From Halopseudomonas yangmingensis (GTDB taxonomy: Bacteria > Pseudomonadota > Gammaproteobacteria > Pseudomonadales > Pseudomonadaceae), in NCBI RefSeq assembly GCF_900114825.1, contig NZ_FOUI01000002.1:124001-188000 (forward strand): 64,000 bases of DNA. The letters are read 5' to 3'. This document shows positions 55,254 to 64,000 of the stretch, in pieces (positions within the stretch are counted from its first letter, which is position 1; each line of letters starts with the position of its first letter). The notes under the pieces are model-generated. The model was not told the DNA's origin. It did no database searches and was given only the letters and a program-made list of their open reading frames with translations. The position numbers were made by a program, and so were the translations under genes.

Positions 55254-56044
55254 GCGTTGCGTTCCTGCTTGCGGTAGGCCCAGAGCATCATACCAGCGCC
55301 AATCAGAATCATCGGCAGCGACAACAGTTGCCCCATGGTGAACCAGCCAAAGGCCAGATAGCCGATATGTGCGTCGGGTTCGCGGACGAACTCGACCAGA
55401 AAACGGAATATACCGTAGCAGACCCCGAACAGCCCACTGACCGCCATGGTCGGACGCGGCTTGCGCGAATACAGCCAGAGGATGGCAAACAGCGCCACAC
55501 CCTCCAGGGCAAACTGGTACAGCTGCGACGGATGTCGCGCCAGTTGCAGCGGATCGGTGGGGAATACCATGGCCCAGGGCGCATCGGTTGCCCGGCCCCA
55601 CAATTCGGCATTGATAAAGTTGCCGATGCGCCCGGCACCCAGTCCGATCGGTACCATGGGCGCGACAAAATCCATCAGCTCGAAGAAACGCTTGTTGTTG
55701 CGCCGGGCAAACCACCAGACCGCTAGCAGCACACCGATCAGGCCGCCGTGGAACGACATGCCGCCCTGCCAGACCTTGAGCACCAATGCCGGATTCGACA
55801 GATAGCTGCCCAGGTCGTAGAACAGGATGTAACCCAGCCGCCCGCCGGCAATCACCCCCAGCGCCACCCAGAACACCAGATCGGACAGCTTGTCGCGACT
55901 CCAGGTCGGATCAAAACCGGCCAGCCGCAGGCGCGCCAGCCACCAGGCGCCACCAATGCCGATCAGGTACATCAGGCCGTACCAGTGGATCGCCAGCGGA
56001 CCCAGCTGCAGGGCCACCGGGTCGATAGTCGGGTAACTGAGCAT
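55250..56044 (-). CDS. lgt: Phosphatidylglycerol--prolipoprotein diacylglyceryl transferase
   Basis: Lgt attaches diacylglycerol to the lipobox cysteine of prolipoproteins in the inner membrane. The 264-residue, seven-helix protein has the family signature in [21 protein letters not shown] and the HGGLIGVL motif. It overlaps thyA by 4 bases, as in many gamma-proteobacteria. It would process the several lipoproteins encoded in this window. The TSUP gene lies 9 bases upstream on the same strand. Confidence 0.96.
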   Translation of the reverse strand: MLSYPTIDPVALQLGPLAIHWYGLMYLIGIGGAWWLARLRLAGFDPTWSRDKLSDLVFWVALGVIAGGRLGYILFYDLGSYLSNPALVLKVWQGGMSFHGGLIGVLLAVWWFARRNNKRFFELMDFVAPMVPIGLGAGRIGNFINAELWGRATDAPWAMVFPTDPLQLARHPSQLYQFALEGVALFAILWLYSRKPRPTMAVSGLFGVCYGIFRFLVEFVREPDAHIGYLAFGWFTMGQLLSLPMILIGAGMMLWAYRKQERNA

Positions 56045-56053
56045 GTACGCTCC

Positions 56054-56836
56054 TCAAGTCAGAAAGTTGATGCCGACACCCACCAGCAACAGCGCGAACA
56101 GGCGCTTGAGCAACTGCTGCGACAACCGGTGCGCCAGCCGCGCGCCAAATCCGGCAAACAGCATGCTGGTGGCAGCGATGCCGATCAAGGCCGGCAGATA
56201 GACATAACCGACACTCCAGTCCGGCAGGCCGGCCTGCGCCCAGCCGGTCCAGATAAAACTCAAGGCACCGGCTACGGCGATCGGCAGGCCACAGGCCGCC
56301 GAGGTGGCCACCGCCTGCTGCATCGGCACGCTGCGCCAGACCAGAAAGGGCACTGTCAGCGAACCACCGCCGATACCAAAGATCGCCGAGGCCCAGCCAA
56401 TCACCACGCCGGCGCCCCCCAGACCGCTACGCCCGGGAATCGCCTGCGCCGCTCTGGGGCGCAGGTCAAAGGCCATTTGGATCGCCACGCAGATGGCAAA
56501 CACGCCGATGATGCGTTGCAACCAGGGCCCGCTGATGGTCGAGGCCGTCAGCGCGCCCAGCACACTGCCGAGCAGAATGCCGATTGCCATCCACAGGAAC
56601 AGCGGCCAGCGTACCGCGCCCTTCAGGTGATGGGCACGAATCGAATTGATCGAGGTGAACACTATGGTGGCCAGCGAGGTGCCGACCGCCATGTGCGTCA
56701 GCACCTCGGGGGCGATGCCCTGGGCGGAAAAGCTGTACACCAGTACCGGCACTATGATCATGCCGCCACCGACGCCGAACAGCCCGGCCAGGGTACCGGC
56801 AAAACCACCCAGAATCAGATAAAGCAGAAATTCCAC
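56054..56836 (-). CDS. TSUP-family (TauE/SafE) membrane permease
   Basis: This is a sulfite/organosulfonate exporter-type membrane protein with about eight helices in two repeats. The first repeat shows GGFAGTLAGLFGVGGGMIIVPV; the second shows VVIGWASAIFGIGGGSLTVP. I placed the start at a GTG (56836) preceded by GGAG at about ten bases, giving 260 residues. The open frame continues upstream to an ATG at 56887, but that stretch is not hydrophobic or conserved. The substrate is unknown. It sits upstream of lgt-thyA-folA, the same order as in Pseudomonas. Confidence 0.85.
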   Translation of the reverse strand: MEFLLYLILGGFAGTLAGLFGVGGGMIIVPVLVYSFSAQGIAPEVLTHMAVGTSLATIVFTSINSIRAHHLKGAVRWPLFLWMAIGILLGSVLGALTASTISGPWLQRIIGVFAICVAIQMAFDLRPRAAQAIPGRSGLGGAGVVIGWASAIFGIGGGSLTVPFLVWRSVPMQQAVATSAACGLPIAVAGALSFIWTGWAQAGLPDWSVGYVYLPALIGIAATSMLFAGFGARLAHRLSQQLLKRLFALLLVGVGINFLT

Positions 56837-56984
56837 GTCACCAATGCTCCATAACAACAGTCGGGCATTGTAGCGGAAATGCGCCACCTACGCCGAAGCA
56901 AGGATATTCAGCACATGCATGGTGCCACGCCAAACCTGCCTGGCATGTTAGCCTGCGTAAACCAGTTCAAGGGAAAGCTTGCCC

Positions 56985-57743
56985 ATGTGCCTTCTGGCCT
57001 TCGCCTGGCAGGTCGATGACCAGCCGCTGCTGTTGCTTGGCAACCGTGATGAATTTCACGCCCGCCCTACCCGCCCCGCCGGATTTTGGGATGACCGCGG
57101 CCACCCGCAGTTGTTGGCCGGGCAGGACCTGCAGGCCGGCGGCACCTGGCTGGGCGTGACCCGCAACGGCCGTTTCGCCTGTCTGACCAATATCCGCTCG
57201 GGCAACCGGGTCGAGGGCGTGCGTTCACGCGGCAGTCTGGTACTGGATTATCTGCTTGGCAGCACTGCGCCAGAGGTCTATCTGCAGGCATTGCAGGCGC
57301 AGGCCGGCGATTATGGCGGGTTCAACCTGCTGGTCGGCGACAGCCAACAGCTCTGGCACCTGCACAGCCATGGCGCCATAGTGCAGGCGGTTGAGCCGGG
57401 GCTGCACGTGTTATCGAATGCCGATCTGGATTCGCCCTGGCCCAAGGCTTGTGCCTTGCGTGACGGCCTGCAGCATCATCTGCACGCGAGTGACCAGCAA
57501 TTGCTGGCGTTGCTGACCGACAGTCGCCAGTATCCTGATGAACAACTGCCCGATACCGGGGTACCGCTGGCGTGGGAACGGCGCCTGTCGGCGGCCTTCA
57601 TTCTCGGCGAGGAATACGGCACCCGTGCCTGCAGCCTGCTGCGGCTGCAGGCCAGCGGCGAGGTCAGCTTTATCGAACGGCGCTTTGCTGCGCAAGGGAT
57701 GTCTGCCGGTGAGCAACGCTGGCAGTTCAGCGTGACTGGATAA
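56985..57743 (+). CDS. TANGO2/NRDE-family protein
   Basis: The 252-residue protein begins MCLLAFAWQVDDQPLLLLGN followed by RDEF. The N-R-D-E quartet gives the family its name, and the N-terminal Met-Cys supports the start at 56985 rather than the TTG six bases upstream. AGGTWLGVTRNGRFACLTN is another family segment. The fold is Ntn-hydrolase-like, and eukaryotic TANGO2 is linked to lipid and haem handling, but the bacterial role is not established. Its 3' end overlaps ptsP on the other strand by 17 bases. Confidence 0.88.
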   Translation: MCLLAFAWQVDDQPLLLLGNRDEFHARPTRPAGFWDDRGHPQLLAGQDLQAGGTWLGVTRNGRFACLTNIRSGNRVEGVRSRGSLVLDYLLGSTAPEVYLQALQAQAGDYGGFNLLVGDSQQLWHLHSHGAIVQAVEPGLHVLSNADLDSPWPKACALRDGLQHHLHASDQQLLALLTDSRQYPDEQLPDTGVPLAWERRLSAAFILGEEYGTRACSLLRLQASGEVSFIERRFAAQGMSAGEQRWQFSVTG

Positions 57744-60003
57744 GCACTTTACCCAGACCCATGCGCTTCAACGCCATGTGCAGACTACTCTGCACCAAAT
57801 AAGGGTTATCCAGCCCCAGCACTTCATCCAGCAGCGCCTTGGCATCGGTCAGACTGATCTGGCGCAGCAGCCACTTTACCTTGGGCAGGTTGGTAGCGTT
57901 CATCGACAGCACGTCGCAGCCCATCGCCATCAGCAGCACCGCCGCCGCCGGGTCGCCGGCCATCTCGCCGCAGACGCTCATCGGTTTGCCGGCATCGCGA
58001 CAGGCCGAGGCAATTCTGACCAGCGCATGCAAGACTGCCGGATGCAATGAGTGGTAAAGATCCGCTACACGCGGGTTGTTGCGGTCCACCGCCAGCAGGT
58101 ACTGGGTCAGGTCGTTGGTGCCCACCGACAAAAAATCGACCATCTGCACCAGCTCACGCGCCTGATAGACCGCCGCCGGCACCTCGATCATCACCCCGAC
58201 CGGCGGCATCGGCACATCCACCCCCTCGTCCAGCACTTCACTGTAGGCCCGGTGGATCAGGTGCAGCGCCTCCTCGACCTCGTACACGCTGCTGATCATC
58301 GGCAGCATGATACGCAGGTTGTTCAGGCCCTGACTGGCCTTGAGCATGGCGCGAGTCTGCACCAGGAAGATTTCCGGGTGATCGAGGGTCACACGGATGC
58401 CGCGCCAGCCAAGAAAGGGGTTGTCTTCCTTGATCGGAAAATAGGACAGCGCCTTGTCGCCACCAATATCCAGCGATCGCATGGTCACCGGCAGCGGATG
58501 GAAGGCCTCCAGCTGCTCACGATAGGTGATCTGCTGCTCCTTCTCGCTAGGGAAGCGATCCTGCACCATAAAGGGTACTTCGGTGCGGTACAAACCGACA
58601 CCTTCAGCACCACGATCCAGTGAACGCGCCACATCAGCGAGCAGGCCGGTATTCACCCACAGCGGCATCCGGTGACCGTCTACCGTCACGCAGGGCAGCT
58701 CGCTGAGTTCCTCCAGCCCCTGGCTGAGTTCACGTTCTTCCTGCACCAGCTCAAGGTAGTGCTTGCGCAATTCCTGGGACGGATTGGAATAGACTTCGCC
58801 ATGATTGCCATCGACGATAAGTTCCAGCCCGTCCATCCGCGAATAGGGCAGATCGACCACACCCATCACCGTGGGTATGCCCATGGCGCGCGCCAGAATC
58901 GCCACGTGCGAGTTGCCCGAGCCCATCACCGAAACCAGGCCAACCAGCTTTTCCTTGGGCACCTCGCCAAGCATTGCCGGGGTGATTTCCTCACTGACCA
59001 GAATGCACTGCTCGGGGTATACCCGCTGCTCACGACCGGCTTCCTGCAGGAAGGCCAGCACCCGCCGACCGATATCCTTGATATCAGTGGCACGCTCGCG
59101 CAGGTAGGAATCCTCCATCGCCTCGAAGCGCGCCACATGTGCAGCAATCACGTCGCGCAAGGCGGCCTGCGCCCATTGCCCGCCGGCAATCAGTGCGTTG
59201 ACCTCGTTACCCAATGCAGCATCGTCGAGCATCATCAGGTATACATCGAACAGCGCCAGCTCCTCACGGCGCAACTGGCTGGCCAGTTTGTCCGACAACT
59301 GCAACATGTCGTCACGCACTGCCTCGCGGGCCTCACGGAACAACTGCTGTTCCGCCTCGACATCCTCGATATGCCGGTCAGGCACCGACCCGAGGTCGGC
59401 CGGCGGCAACATCACTACCGCCTGACCTATGGCCACGCCCGGCGCACCAGGGACACCATCAAAACGGGTGTCCTGAACCACCTCACCGCCCCAGCCGAGG
59501 CCACGAATGGCGCCGGTCGCCTCGGCATGGGCAATCACGCCGGCCAACTGTGCGCTCATGGTGACCAGAAAGGCTTCATCACCCTCACTGAATTGCCGGC
59601 GCGCCTTCTGCTGTACCACCAAAACCCCCATCACCCGACGATGATGAATGATGGGCACGCCAAGGAAGGAGGCGTAGCGCTCCTCGCCGGTCTCGGCAAA
59701 ATAGCGGAAGCGCGGATGCGCGGCAGCATCCTCCAGATTCACAGGCTCCTCACGGGCGCCAACAAAGCCGATCAGACCCTCGTTACTGGCCAGGCTGACC
59801 ACACCAACCGCCGCCTTGTTCAGACCCTCGGTGGCCATCAGCACATAACGTCCGGTATCCGGATTGAACAGATAGACGGAGCAGACCTCGGTGCCCATTT
59901 CCTCACGCACGCGCTGCACAATGATGTCCAGCGCCGACGGCAGGTCGCGGGCGGCATTTACTTCCTGGACGACACGGCGAAGCGTGTTGAGCATGTTGAG
60001 CAT
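57727..60003 (-). CDS. ptsP: PTS-Ntr enzyme I, phosphoenolpyruvate--protein phosphotransferase
   Basis: PtsP starts the nitrogen-type phosphotransfer chain (PtsP to PtsO to PtsN), which regulates metabolism, not sugar import. The 758-residue protein has an N-terminal GAF domain (about 1-165) and the enzyme I core. The active-site His366 lies in SGNSHVAILARAMG. PEP-binding segments include RSLDIGGDKAL and the C-terminal FLSVGTNDLTQYLLAVDRNN, with a catalytic Cys in SVCGEMAGDP. rppH lies 6 bases upstream on the same strand, the usual Pseudomonas pairing. Confidence 0.96.
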   Translation of the reverse strand: MLNMLNTLRRVVQEVNAARDLPSALDIIVQRVREEMGTEVCSVYLFNPDTGRYVLMATEGLNKAAVGVVSLASNEGLIGFVGAREEPVNLEDAAAHPRFRYFAETGEERYASFLGVPIIHHRRVMGVLVVQQKARRQFSEGDEAFLVTMSAQLAGVIAHAEATGAIRGLGWGGEVVQDTRFDGVPGAPGVAIGQAVVMLPPADLGSVPDRHIEDVEAEQQLFREAREAVRDDMLQLSDKLASQLRREELALFDVYLMMLDDAALGNEVNALIAGGQWAQAALRDVIAAHVARFEAMEDSYLRERATDIKDIGRRVLAFLQEAGREQRVYPEQCILVSEEITPAMLGEVPKEKLVGLVSVMGSGNSHVAILARAMGIPTVMGVVDLPYSRMDGLELIVDGNHGEVYSNPSQELRKHYLELVQEERELSQGLEELSELPCVTVDGHRMPLWVNTGLLADVARSLDRGAEGVGLYRTEVPFMVQDRFPSEKEQQITYREQLEAFHPLPVTMRSLDIGGDKALSYFPIKEDNPFLGWRGIRVTLDHPEIFLVQTRAMLKASQGLNNLRIMLPMISSVYEVEEALHLIHRAYSEVLDEGVDVPMPPVGVMIEVPAAVYQARELVQMVDFLSVGTNDLTQYLLAVDRNNPRVADLYHSLHPAVLHALVRIASACRDAGKPMSVCGEMAGDPAAAVLLMAMGCDVLSMNATNLPKVKWLLRQISLTDAKALLDEVLGLDNPYLVQSSLHMALKRMGLGKVLIQSR

Positions 60004-60009
60004 CAGCGG

Positions 60010-60486
60010 TTATCCGTTAGGCAGTCGTGGCGCCAGTTCCTTGAGCGCCCGGCGGTAAACTTCGCGCTTGAACGAGACCACCTGACCCAGCGGGTACCAG
60101 TAACTTACCCAGCGCCAGTGATCGAATTCCGGTTTGGTCGTTGTGGTCATGCACACACGCTGCTCCTCGGCGGTCAGTTGCAGCAGGAACCACTTCTGTT
60201 TCTGGCCAATGCATACCGGTCGCGAGTTGTTGCGGATCAGTCGCTGAGGCAAACGGTAACGCAGCCAGCCTCGGGTGCAGGCAAGAATCCGCACGTCATC
60301 CGGCTGCAGCCCGACTTCTTCGTGCAGCTCACGGTATAGCGCCTGTTCAGGGCTTTCATTGTGCTGGATGCCGCCCTGGGGAAACTGCCAGGCATCCTGA
60401 TTGATACGCCGCGCCCACAGCACCTGCCCCGCCTCATTGGCGAGGATAATGCCTACATTGGGACGGAAACCTTCGGCGTCGATCAC
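60010..60486 (-). CDS. rppH: RNA pyrophosphohydrolase
   Basis: RppH removes pyrophosphate from the 5' end of mRNAs, triggering RNase E decay. I place the start at a GTG (60486) reading [20 protein letters not shown], which gives 158 residues and matches the conserved N-terminus; the frame extends to 60525 without conservation. The Nudix box is [20 protein letters not shown] followed by VGL. It is cotranscribed with ptsP (6-base gap) and divergent from the HAD gene. Confidence 0.95.
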   Translation of the reverse strand: MIDAEGFRPNVGIILANEAGQVLWARRINQDAWQFPQGGIQHNESPEQALYRELHEEVGLQPDDVRILACTRGWLRYRLPQRLIRNNSRPVCIGQKQKWFLLQLTAEEQRVCMTTTTKPEFDHWRWVSYWYPLGQVVSFKREVYRRALKELAPRLPNG

Positions 60487-60629
60487 TGCTGTTACCCCTG
60501 AATACGTGTCAAGGCATTGTTCCACAAAGACGCGCGCAGCAGCAATTGCGCAAGTGCCCGAGCGTGCAGCTTTTGTGCCGCCGCTGCATTATGCTTGTGT
60601 GCTGACTCACAGACAGCGGAGCACCTGCC
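60487..60629. other. Divergent intergenic region, rppH / HAD phosphatase
   Basis: This 143-base divergent region must hold the promoters for rppH-ptsP and the HAD gene. It is GC-rich and I see no convincing -10/-35 pair, small gene or strong hairpin. Confidence 0.4.
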
Positions 60630-61283
60630 TTGCCACTTGCAATTTTCGACCTCGACAACACGCTGCTGGGCGGCGACAGCGACCACGCCTGGGGCGAATT
60701 TATCGTTGAACAGGGCATCGTCGATGCCGCCAGCTACAAGGCGAAAAACGATGCTTTCTTCGAGGATTACCTGGCCGGTCGGCTGGATATCCGCGTGTAT
60801 CTGGATTTCTGCCTGCAGCTGCTGGGCGAACACAGCCAGGCGCAACTGGACGAATGGCATGCACTATTCATGCACGAAAAAATCGAACCGATCATTCTGC
60901 CGGCGGCCGAGGCGCTGATTGCCCGACACCGTGAAGCCGGCGATACCCTGATGATCATCACCGCGACCAATCGCTTTATCACCGCCCCGATTGCGCGCCG
61001 CCTCGGCATCGACATACTGCTGGCCACCGAGTGCGAGCGCAGCGATGGCCGCTATACCGGCCGCACCACCGACATTCCCTGCTTCCGCGAGGGCAAGGTG
61101 ACCCGGCTGGAGCGCTGGCTGCTGGAAAACAACCAGTATCTGGAGGGCAGCTGGTTCTACAGCGACTCGATCAACGACCTGCCACTGCTGTCGATGGTCG
61201 ACCACCCGGTGGCGGTCGACCCCGACGACACGCTGCGCGCGCATGCCGAGGGTGCCGGCTGGCCGGTGTTGAGTCTGCGTTAG
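60630..61283 (+). CDS. SerB-like HAD-superfamily phosphatase (HAD-IB)
   Basis: The 217-residue protein has HAD motif [14 protein letters not shown] near the N-terminus, motif II TATN (MIITATNRF) and motif [15 protein letters not shown]. This is the SerB-like IB subclass. The start is a TTG at 60630, supported by a CGGAG site eight bases upstream and by the motif lying at residues 6-18. Substrates of such proteins include phosphoserine, histidinol phosphate or lipid-linked phosphates; I cannot tell which. Confidence 0.87.
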   Translation: MPLAIFDLDNTLLGGDSDHAWGEFIVEQGIVDAASYKAKNDAFFEDYLAGRLDIRVYLDFCLQLLGEHSQAQLDEWHALFMHEKIEPIILPAAEALIARHREAGDTLMIITATNRFITAPIARRLGIDILLATECERSDGRYTGRTTDIPCFREGKVTRLERWLLENNQYLEGSWFYSDSINDLPLLSMVDHPVAVDPDDTLRAHAEGAGWPVLSLR

Positions 61284-61293
61284 CAGCGCCGGC

Positions 61294-62487
61294 TCAGGCC
61301 GGCAGCACGCGGCAGAACAGCGCCTTGATATAGCCGGTCTCGGGAATGGCCGGATGCAGCGGGTGATCCGGGCCCTGGAAGCCGCGCTCAGTGATCACCA
61401 GATGCCGGTCGAGGTGACGTGCCGAGGCATTGACGATATCGCGCAGGCTGTCCTCGGCCAGGTGCATCGAACAGGAAGCCGATACCAGCAGGCCATCACG
61501 GTTGAGCAGACGCATGGCCTGCTCATTGAGCCGGCGATAGGCCTGCTCGCCATTGCGGATGTCCTTGCGCTTCTTGATAAAGGCCGGCGGATCGGCAATC
61601 ACCACATCGAACTTCTCACCAGCGTTCTTCAGCTCGCGCAGCGCATCCAGCACATTGCCCTCGACCACGCTCATACGCTCGGCCACGCCATTCAGCGCGG
61701 CATTCTGCTCGACCAGATCGAGCGCCGGCGCCGAGCTGTCGACACACATCACTTCACTGGCACCAAAGGCCGCCGCCTGCACGCCCCAGCCGCCGATGTA
61801 GCTGAACAGATCGAGCACCCGCTTGCCCTTGACCCAGGGCGCCAGCCGCGCACGGTTGACCCGATGGTCGTAGAACCAGCCGGTTTTCTGACCGGTCCAT
61901 ACCGGCGCCTCGAACTGCACGCCGTTTTCCACCAGCGCCACCCGCTCGGGCACTTCGCCAAAGCCCAGCTCGACGGTCGCCGGGAGCCCCTCAAGGGCGC
62001 GCGCACCGCTGTCATTGCGCAACAGGATGCCCGCCGGTTTCAGCACCTGCACCAACGCCTCGATAATTGCATCCTGCACACGTTGCATGCCACAGGTGTT
62101 GATCTGCACCACCAGATAGTCACCAAAACGATCCACCACCAGCCCCGGCAGCAGATCCGAATCCCCATAGACCAACCGATAGAAAGGCTGCTCGAACAGC
62201 CGCTGGCGCAGGCTCAGGGCAACCTTGAGGCGATGCACCAGCAGCGACTTGTCCAGCGGATGGCTGGCGTCACGGCTGTGCAATCTGGCACAGACAAGAT
62301 TGTTCGGGCTGACAGTAGCCAGCCCCAGAAATTTTCCGGAGGCGTTCTCAATCGTTACCTCCTGGCCCGACTCCAGCGCGGTCAAGGGTGTCTGGGCGAT
62401 ATCCACCTCGTTGCTGAACACCCACAGGTGTCCGGCCTTGATGCGCCTGTCGGCATTGGATTTGAGGCGCAAACCGGGAAGGGACAT
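61294..62487 (-). CDS. rlmI: Class I SAM-dependent 23S rRNA methyltransferase, RlmI-like
   Basis: RlmI makes m5C1962 in 23S rRNA. The 397-residue product starts MSLPGLRLKSNADRRIKAGH with a PUA domain (about 1-75) beginning at HLWVFSNEVD. An EEHI-type middle domain and a Rossmann SAM domain follow: VLDLFSYIGGWGVQAAAF, then the catalytic-loop ADPPAFIKKRKD, then SCSMHLAED with the conserved Cys. I used the ATG at 62487; the frame to 62559 is unconserved. It is divergent from the second HDOD gene. Confidence 0.9.
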   Translation of the reverse strand: MSLPGLRLKSNADRRIKAGHLWVFSNEVDIAQTPLTALESGQEVTIENASGKFLGLATVSPNNLVCARLHSRDASHPLDKSLLVHRLKVALSLRQRLFEQPFYRLVYGDSDLLPGLVVDRFGDYLVVQINTCGMQRVQDAIIEALVQVLKPAGILLRNDSGARALEGLPATVELGFGEVPERVALVENGVQFEAPVWTGQKTGWFYDHRVNRARLAPWVKGKRVLDLFSYIGGWGVQAAAFGASEVMCVDSSAPALDLVEQNAALNGVAERMSVVEGNVLDALRELKNAGEKFDVVIADPPAFIKKRKDIRNGEQAYRRLNEQAMRLLNRDGLLVSASCSMHLAEDSLRDIVNASARHLDRHLVITERGFQGPDHPLHPAIPETGYIKALFCRVLPA

Positions 62488-62628
62488 GGGCAGAAACTCC
62501 TGTGATGACGGGGCAGACAGTGCGGCAGTGTGCCGCCTGTTGTTGCAGACAATCTGCAACGATTATACAGGGTGCCAGCGCGTGCAGTCTGCGGCTAAAC
62601 TGGCGCCCTGGCATCACGGAGTCGAGCA

Positions 62629-63507
62629 ATGAGTGCGGAATTGACCGAAGAGCAGATCAAGCGAGCCCTGCAGGGCATTCGTGTACCCCCCCAACCGCAG
62701 ATCATGGTCGATTTGCAGATGGAACAGATGATGCCGGAGCCGGATATGCGCAATATCGCACGGCTGATCAGTCAGGACCCCGGCCTGTCCGGCAGCCTGC
62801 TGAAAATCGTCAACTCGCCGTTTTTCGGACTGTCCAACCGCATTACCTCGATTCAGCAGGCCGTCAACCTGTTGGGCATTGCCCGGGTGGTGAACATAGT
62901 CAACGCCCAGTCCATCCGCAGCCAGTTGAGTGATGACAACATCCTCAAACTGAACCGCTTCTGGGACAACGCCCAGGATGTTGCAGCCACCTGCATGACA
63001 CTGGCCAAGCAGCTCGGCTGCACCGAGCCGGACGAGGCCTATGCGCTGGGGCTGTTTCACAACTGCGGCATTCCCCTGATGTTCAGTCGCTTCGACAACT
63101 ACATCGATGTGCTGGAGACGTCCTACCACTCCCCGGGCAAACGCATTGTCGATGTGGAAAACCTGCACCTGAATACCAACCATGCGGTGGTCGGCTATTT
63201 CACTGCAAAATCCTGGCTGCTGCCACCGCACCTGTGCGAAGCCATTGCCAACCACCACAACGCCCGCCAGCTGTTCATCGAGGATCGCTGCGCCGATATT
63301 GGCCTGAAAAACCGTCTGGCCATCCTGAAAATGGCCGAACACATCTGTCGCACCCACCAAATTCTCGGCGGCGGCGAACAGGACCACGAATGGGAGGATA
63401 CCGGCGATGCGATTCTCGACTACATTGGCCTGACCGACTACGACTTCGAGACACTGCGTGACAACTGCCGTGAAATGCTCTCCAGCGGCACCGGCCATCA
63501 AGACTGA
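62629..63507 (+). CDS. HDOD-domain signalling protein
   Basis: This 292-residue protein consists almost wholly of an HDOD domain: LISQDPGLSGSLLKIVNSPF, SIQQAVNLLGIARVVNIVNA, and AYALGLFHNCGIPLMFSRF with partial HD-like His residues. It lacks the GAF tail of the other HDOD protein in the window (6519-7979). HDOD proteins in Pseudomonas act in chemotaxis, biofilm or stress signalling. It lies 17 bases upstream of the ACT-domain gene on the same strand. Confidence 0.85.
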   Translation: MSAELTEEQIKRALQGIRVPPQPQIMVDLQMEQMMPEPDMRNIARLISQDPGLSGSLLKIVNSPFFGLSNRITSIQQAVNLLGIARVVNIVNAQSIRSQLSDDNILKLNRFWDNAQDVAATCMTLAKQLGCTEPDEAYALGLFHNCGIPLMFSRFDNYIDVLETSYHSPGKRIVDVENLHLNTNHAVVGYFTAKSWLLPPHLCEAIANHHNARQLFIEDRCADIGLKNRLAILKMAEHICRTHQILGGGEQDHEWEDTGDAILDYIGLTDYDFETLRDNCREMLSSGTGHQD

Positions 63508-63524
63508 CTTTCGGAGAACTTCCC

Positions 63525-64000
63525 ATGAGTACACATCTGGTATTGACGGTCATTGCCGCAGACAAGCCAGGGCTGGTAGAGACACTGGCCCAGACCATCA
63601 AGGCCCACGCCGGCAACTGGCTGGAAAGCCGCATGGCACGCATGGCCGGCCAGTTTGCCGGCATCTTGCGGGTGGATATCGCCGAGGCCGACGTGGATGC
63701 ACTGCGCCGGGACCTGGAAGCTCTCAACAGCCAGGGCATCAGTGTGCAACTGGCTATCAGTGCTGCCGAAGCGGAGCGTGAACCCGATCACCTGCAACTG
63801 GACCTGCTCGGAAACGACCGCCCGGGCCTGGTGCTCGAAGTGTCACAGGTGCTGGCTCGTCACGGGGTCAACGTCGAGGCACTGGAAACCGAACGCAGCC
63901 CGGCTCCCATGAGTGCCGACCTGCTGTTTCGTGCCGAAGCCCTTCTGGCTGTCGGACCGCAAACCGATCTGGATCAGCTGCGTCGCGACCTGGAAAGCCT
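63525..64000 (+). CDS. GcvR-like ACT-domain regulator, 3' end cut by window
   Basis: The visible 158 codons start MSTHLVLTVIAADKPGLVET at 63525, after a CGGAG site. They contain two ACT domains in tandem (about 1-80 and 88-158), the second opening LDLLGNDRPGLVLEVSQVL. This layout matches GcvR, the glycine cleavage system repressor partner, which binds GcvA rather than DNA. The stop codon lies beyond the window. The glycine cleavage link is from family knowledge only. Confidence 0.85.
   Translation, partial: MSTHLVLTVIAADKPGLVETLAQTIKAHAGNWLESRMARMAGQFAGILRVDIAEADVDALRRDLEALNSQGISVQLAISAAEAEREPDHLQLDLLGNDRPGLVLEVSQVLARHGVNVEALETERSPAPMSADLLFRAEALLAVGPQTDLDQLRRDLES

Noticed and set aside
58672-60339. 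Open frame of 555 codons opposite ptsP and rppH
   Set aside because: It crosses two well-identified genes on the other strand and has no domain signature.
1-64000. CRISPR arrays, tRNA or rRNA genes, IS elements, integrases
   Set aside because: No regularly spaced repeats, tRNA-like cloverleaf, rRNA segment, transposase or integrase protein was recognised in any frame. tRNA detection by eye is limited.

Overview
The window is about 60% GC, tightly packed and fully bacterial. Gene content and order point to the Pseudomonadaceae. Familiar neighbourhoods are pckA-hslO-hslR-rimB-rimK, the argE/argA region with DUF47-Pit, and the ilvD ... folA-thyA-lgt-TSUP ... ptsP-rppH-HAD block. My guess is a marine or halotolerant lineage such as Halopseudomonas. 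That is an inference from synteny and base composition; no rRNA or tRNA gene is present to confirm it.

Layout. Positions 1-19,030 are housekeeping genes: gluconeogenesis (pckA, cut by the window start), redox and heat chaperones (hslO, hslR), ribosomal protein S6 modification (rimB, rimK), nucleotide clean-up (yrfG, nudE), msrA, an HDOD-GAF signalling protein, a DMT exporter, rlmJ, a CYTH-CHAD phosphatase, DUF47-Pit phosphate transport, arginine synthesis (argE, argA), amn and a BON lipoprotein. At 19,037-20,830 lies a secreted carboxylesterase whose C-terminus appears to be the DNA-binding end of an AraC regulator. Positions 21,054-28,926 form a defence island: an AbiEi-type antitoxin without its toxin, then a complete type I Wadjet operon (jetABCD). 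Positions 28,921-35,760 hold a YghU-type glutathione transferase, an OprD-like porin, a ChrA chromate transporter, a class II glutamine amidotransferase and ilvD.

Positions 35,979-52,201 are the main discovery candidate: ten same-strand genes, tightly spaced or overlapping. They combine SrfA, SrfB (actin/Hsp70-fold ATPase) and SrfC (large P-loop protein) with an exported PpkA-like vWA protein, an ABC ATPase, permease, SUMF1-like protein and lipoprotein matching TagT-TagS-TagR-TagQ, a second coiled-coil lipoprotein, and a membrane vWA protein whose N-terminus resembles SrfA. In Pseudomonas, TagQRST and PpkA are known as the sensory branch that switches on a type VI secretion system. No T6SS structural gene and no kinase is present here. 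The locus therefore looks like a trans-envelope sensing module joined to a cytoplasmic SrfB/SrfC engine.

Positions 52,295-64,000 return to core genes: a GGDEF protein with a degenerate EAL domain, folA-thyA-lgt-TSUP on the minus strand, a TANGO2-like protein, ptsP-rppH, a SerB-like HAD phosphatase, an RlmI-type methyltransferase, a second HDOD protein and a GcvR-like ACT protein cut by the window end. No CRISPR array, IS element, integrase, tRNA or rRNA gene was recognised.
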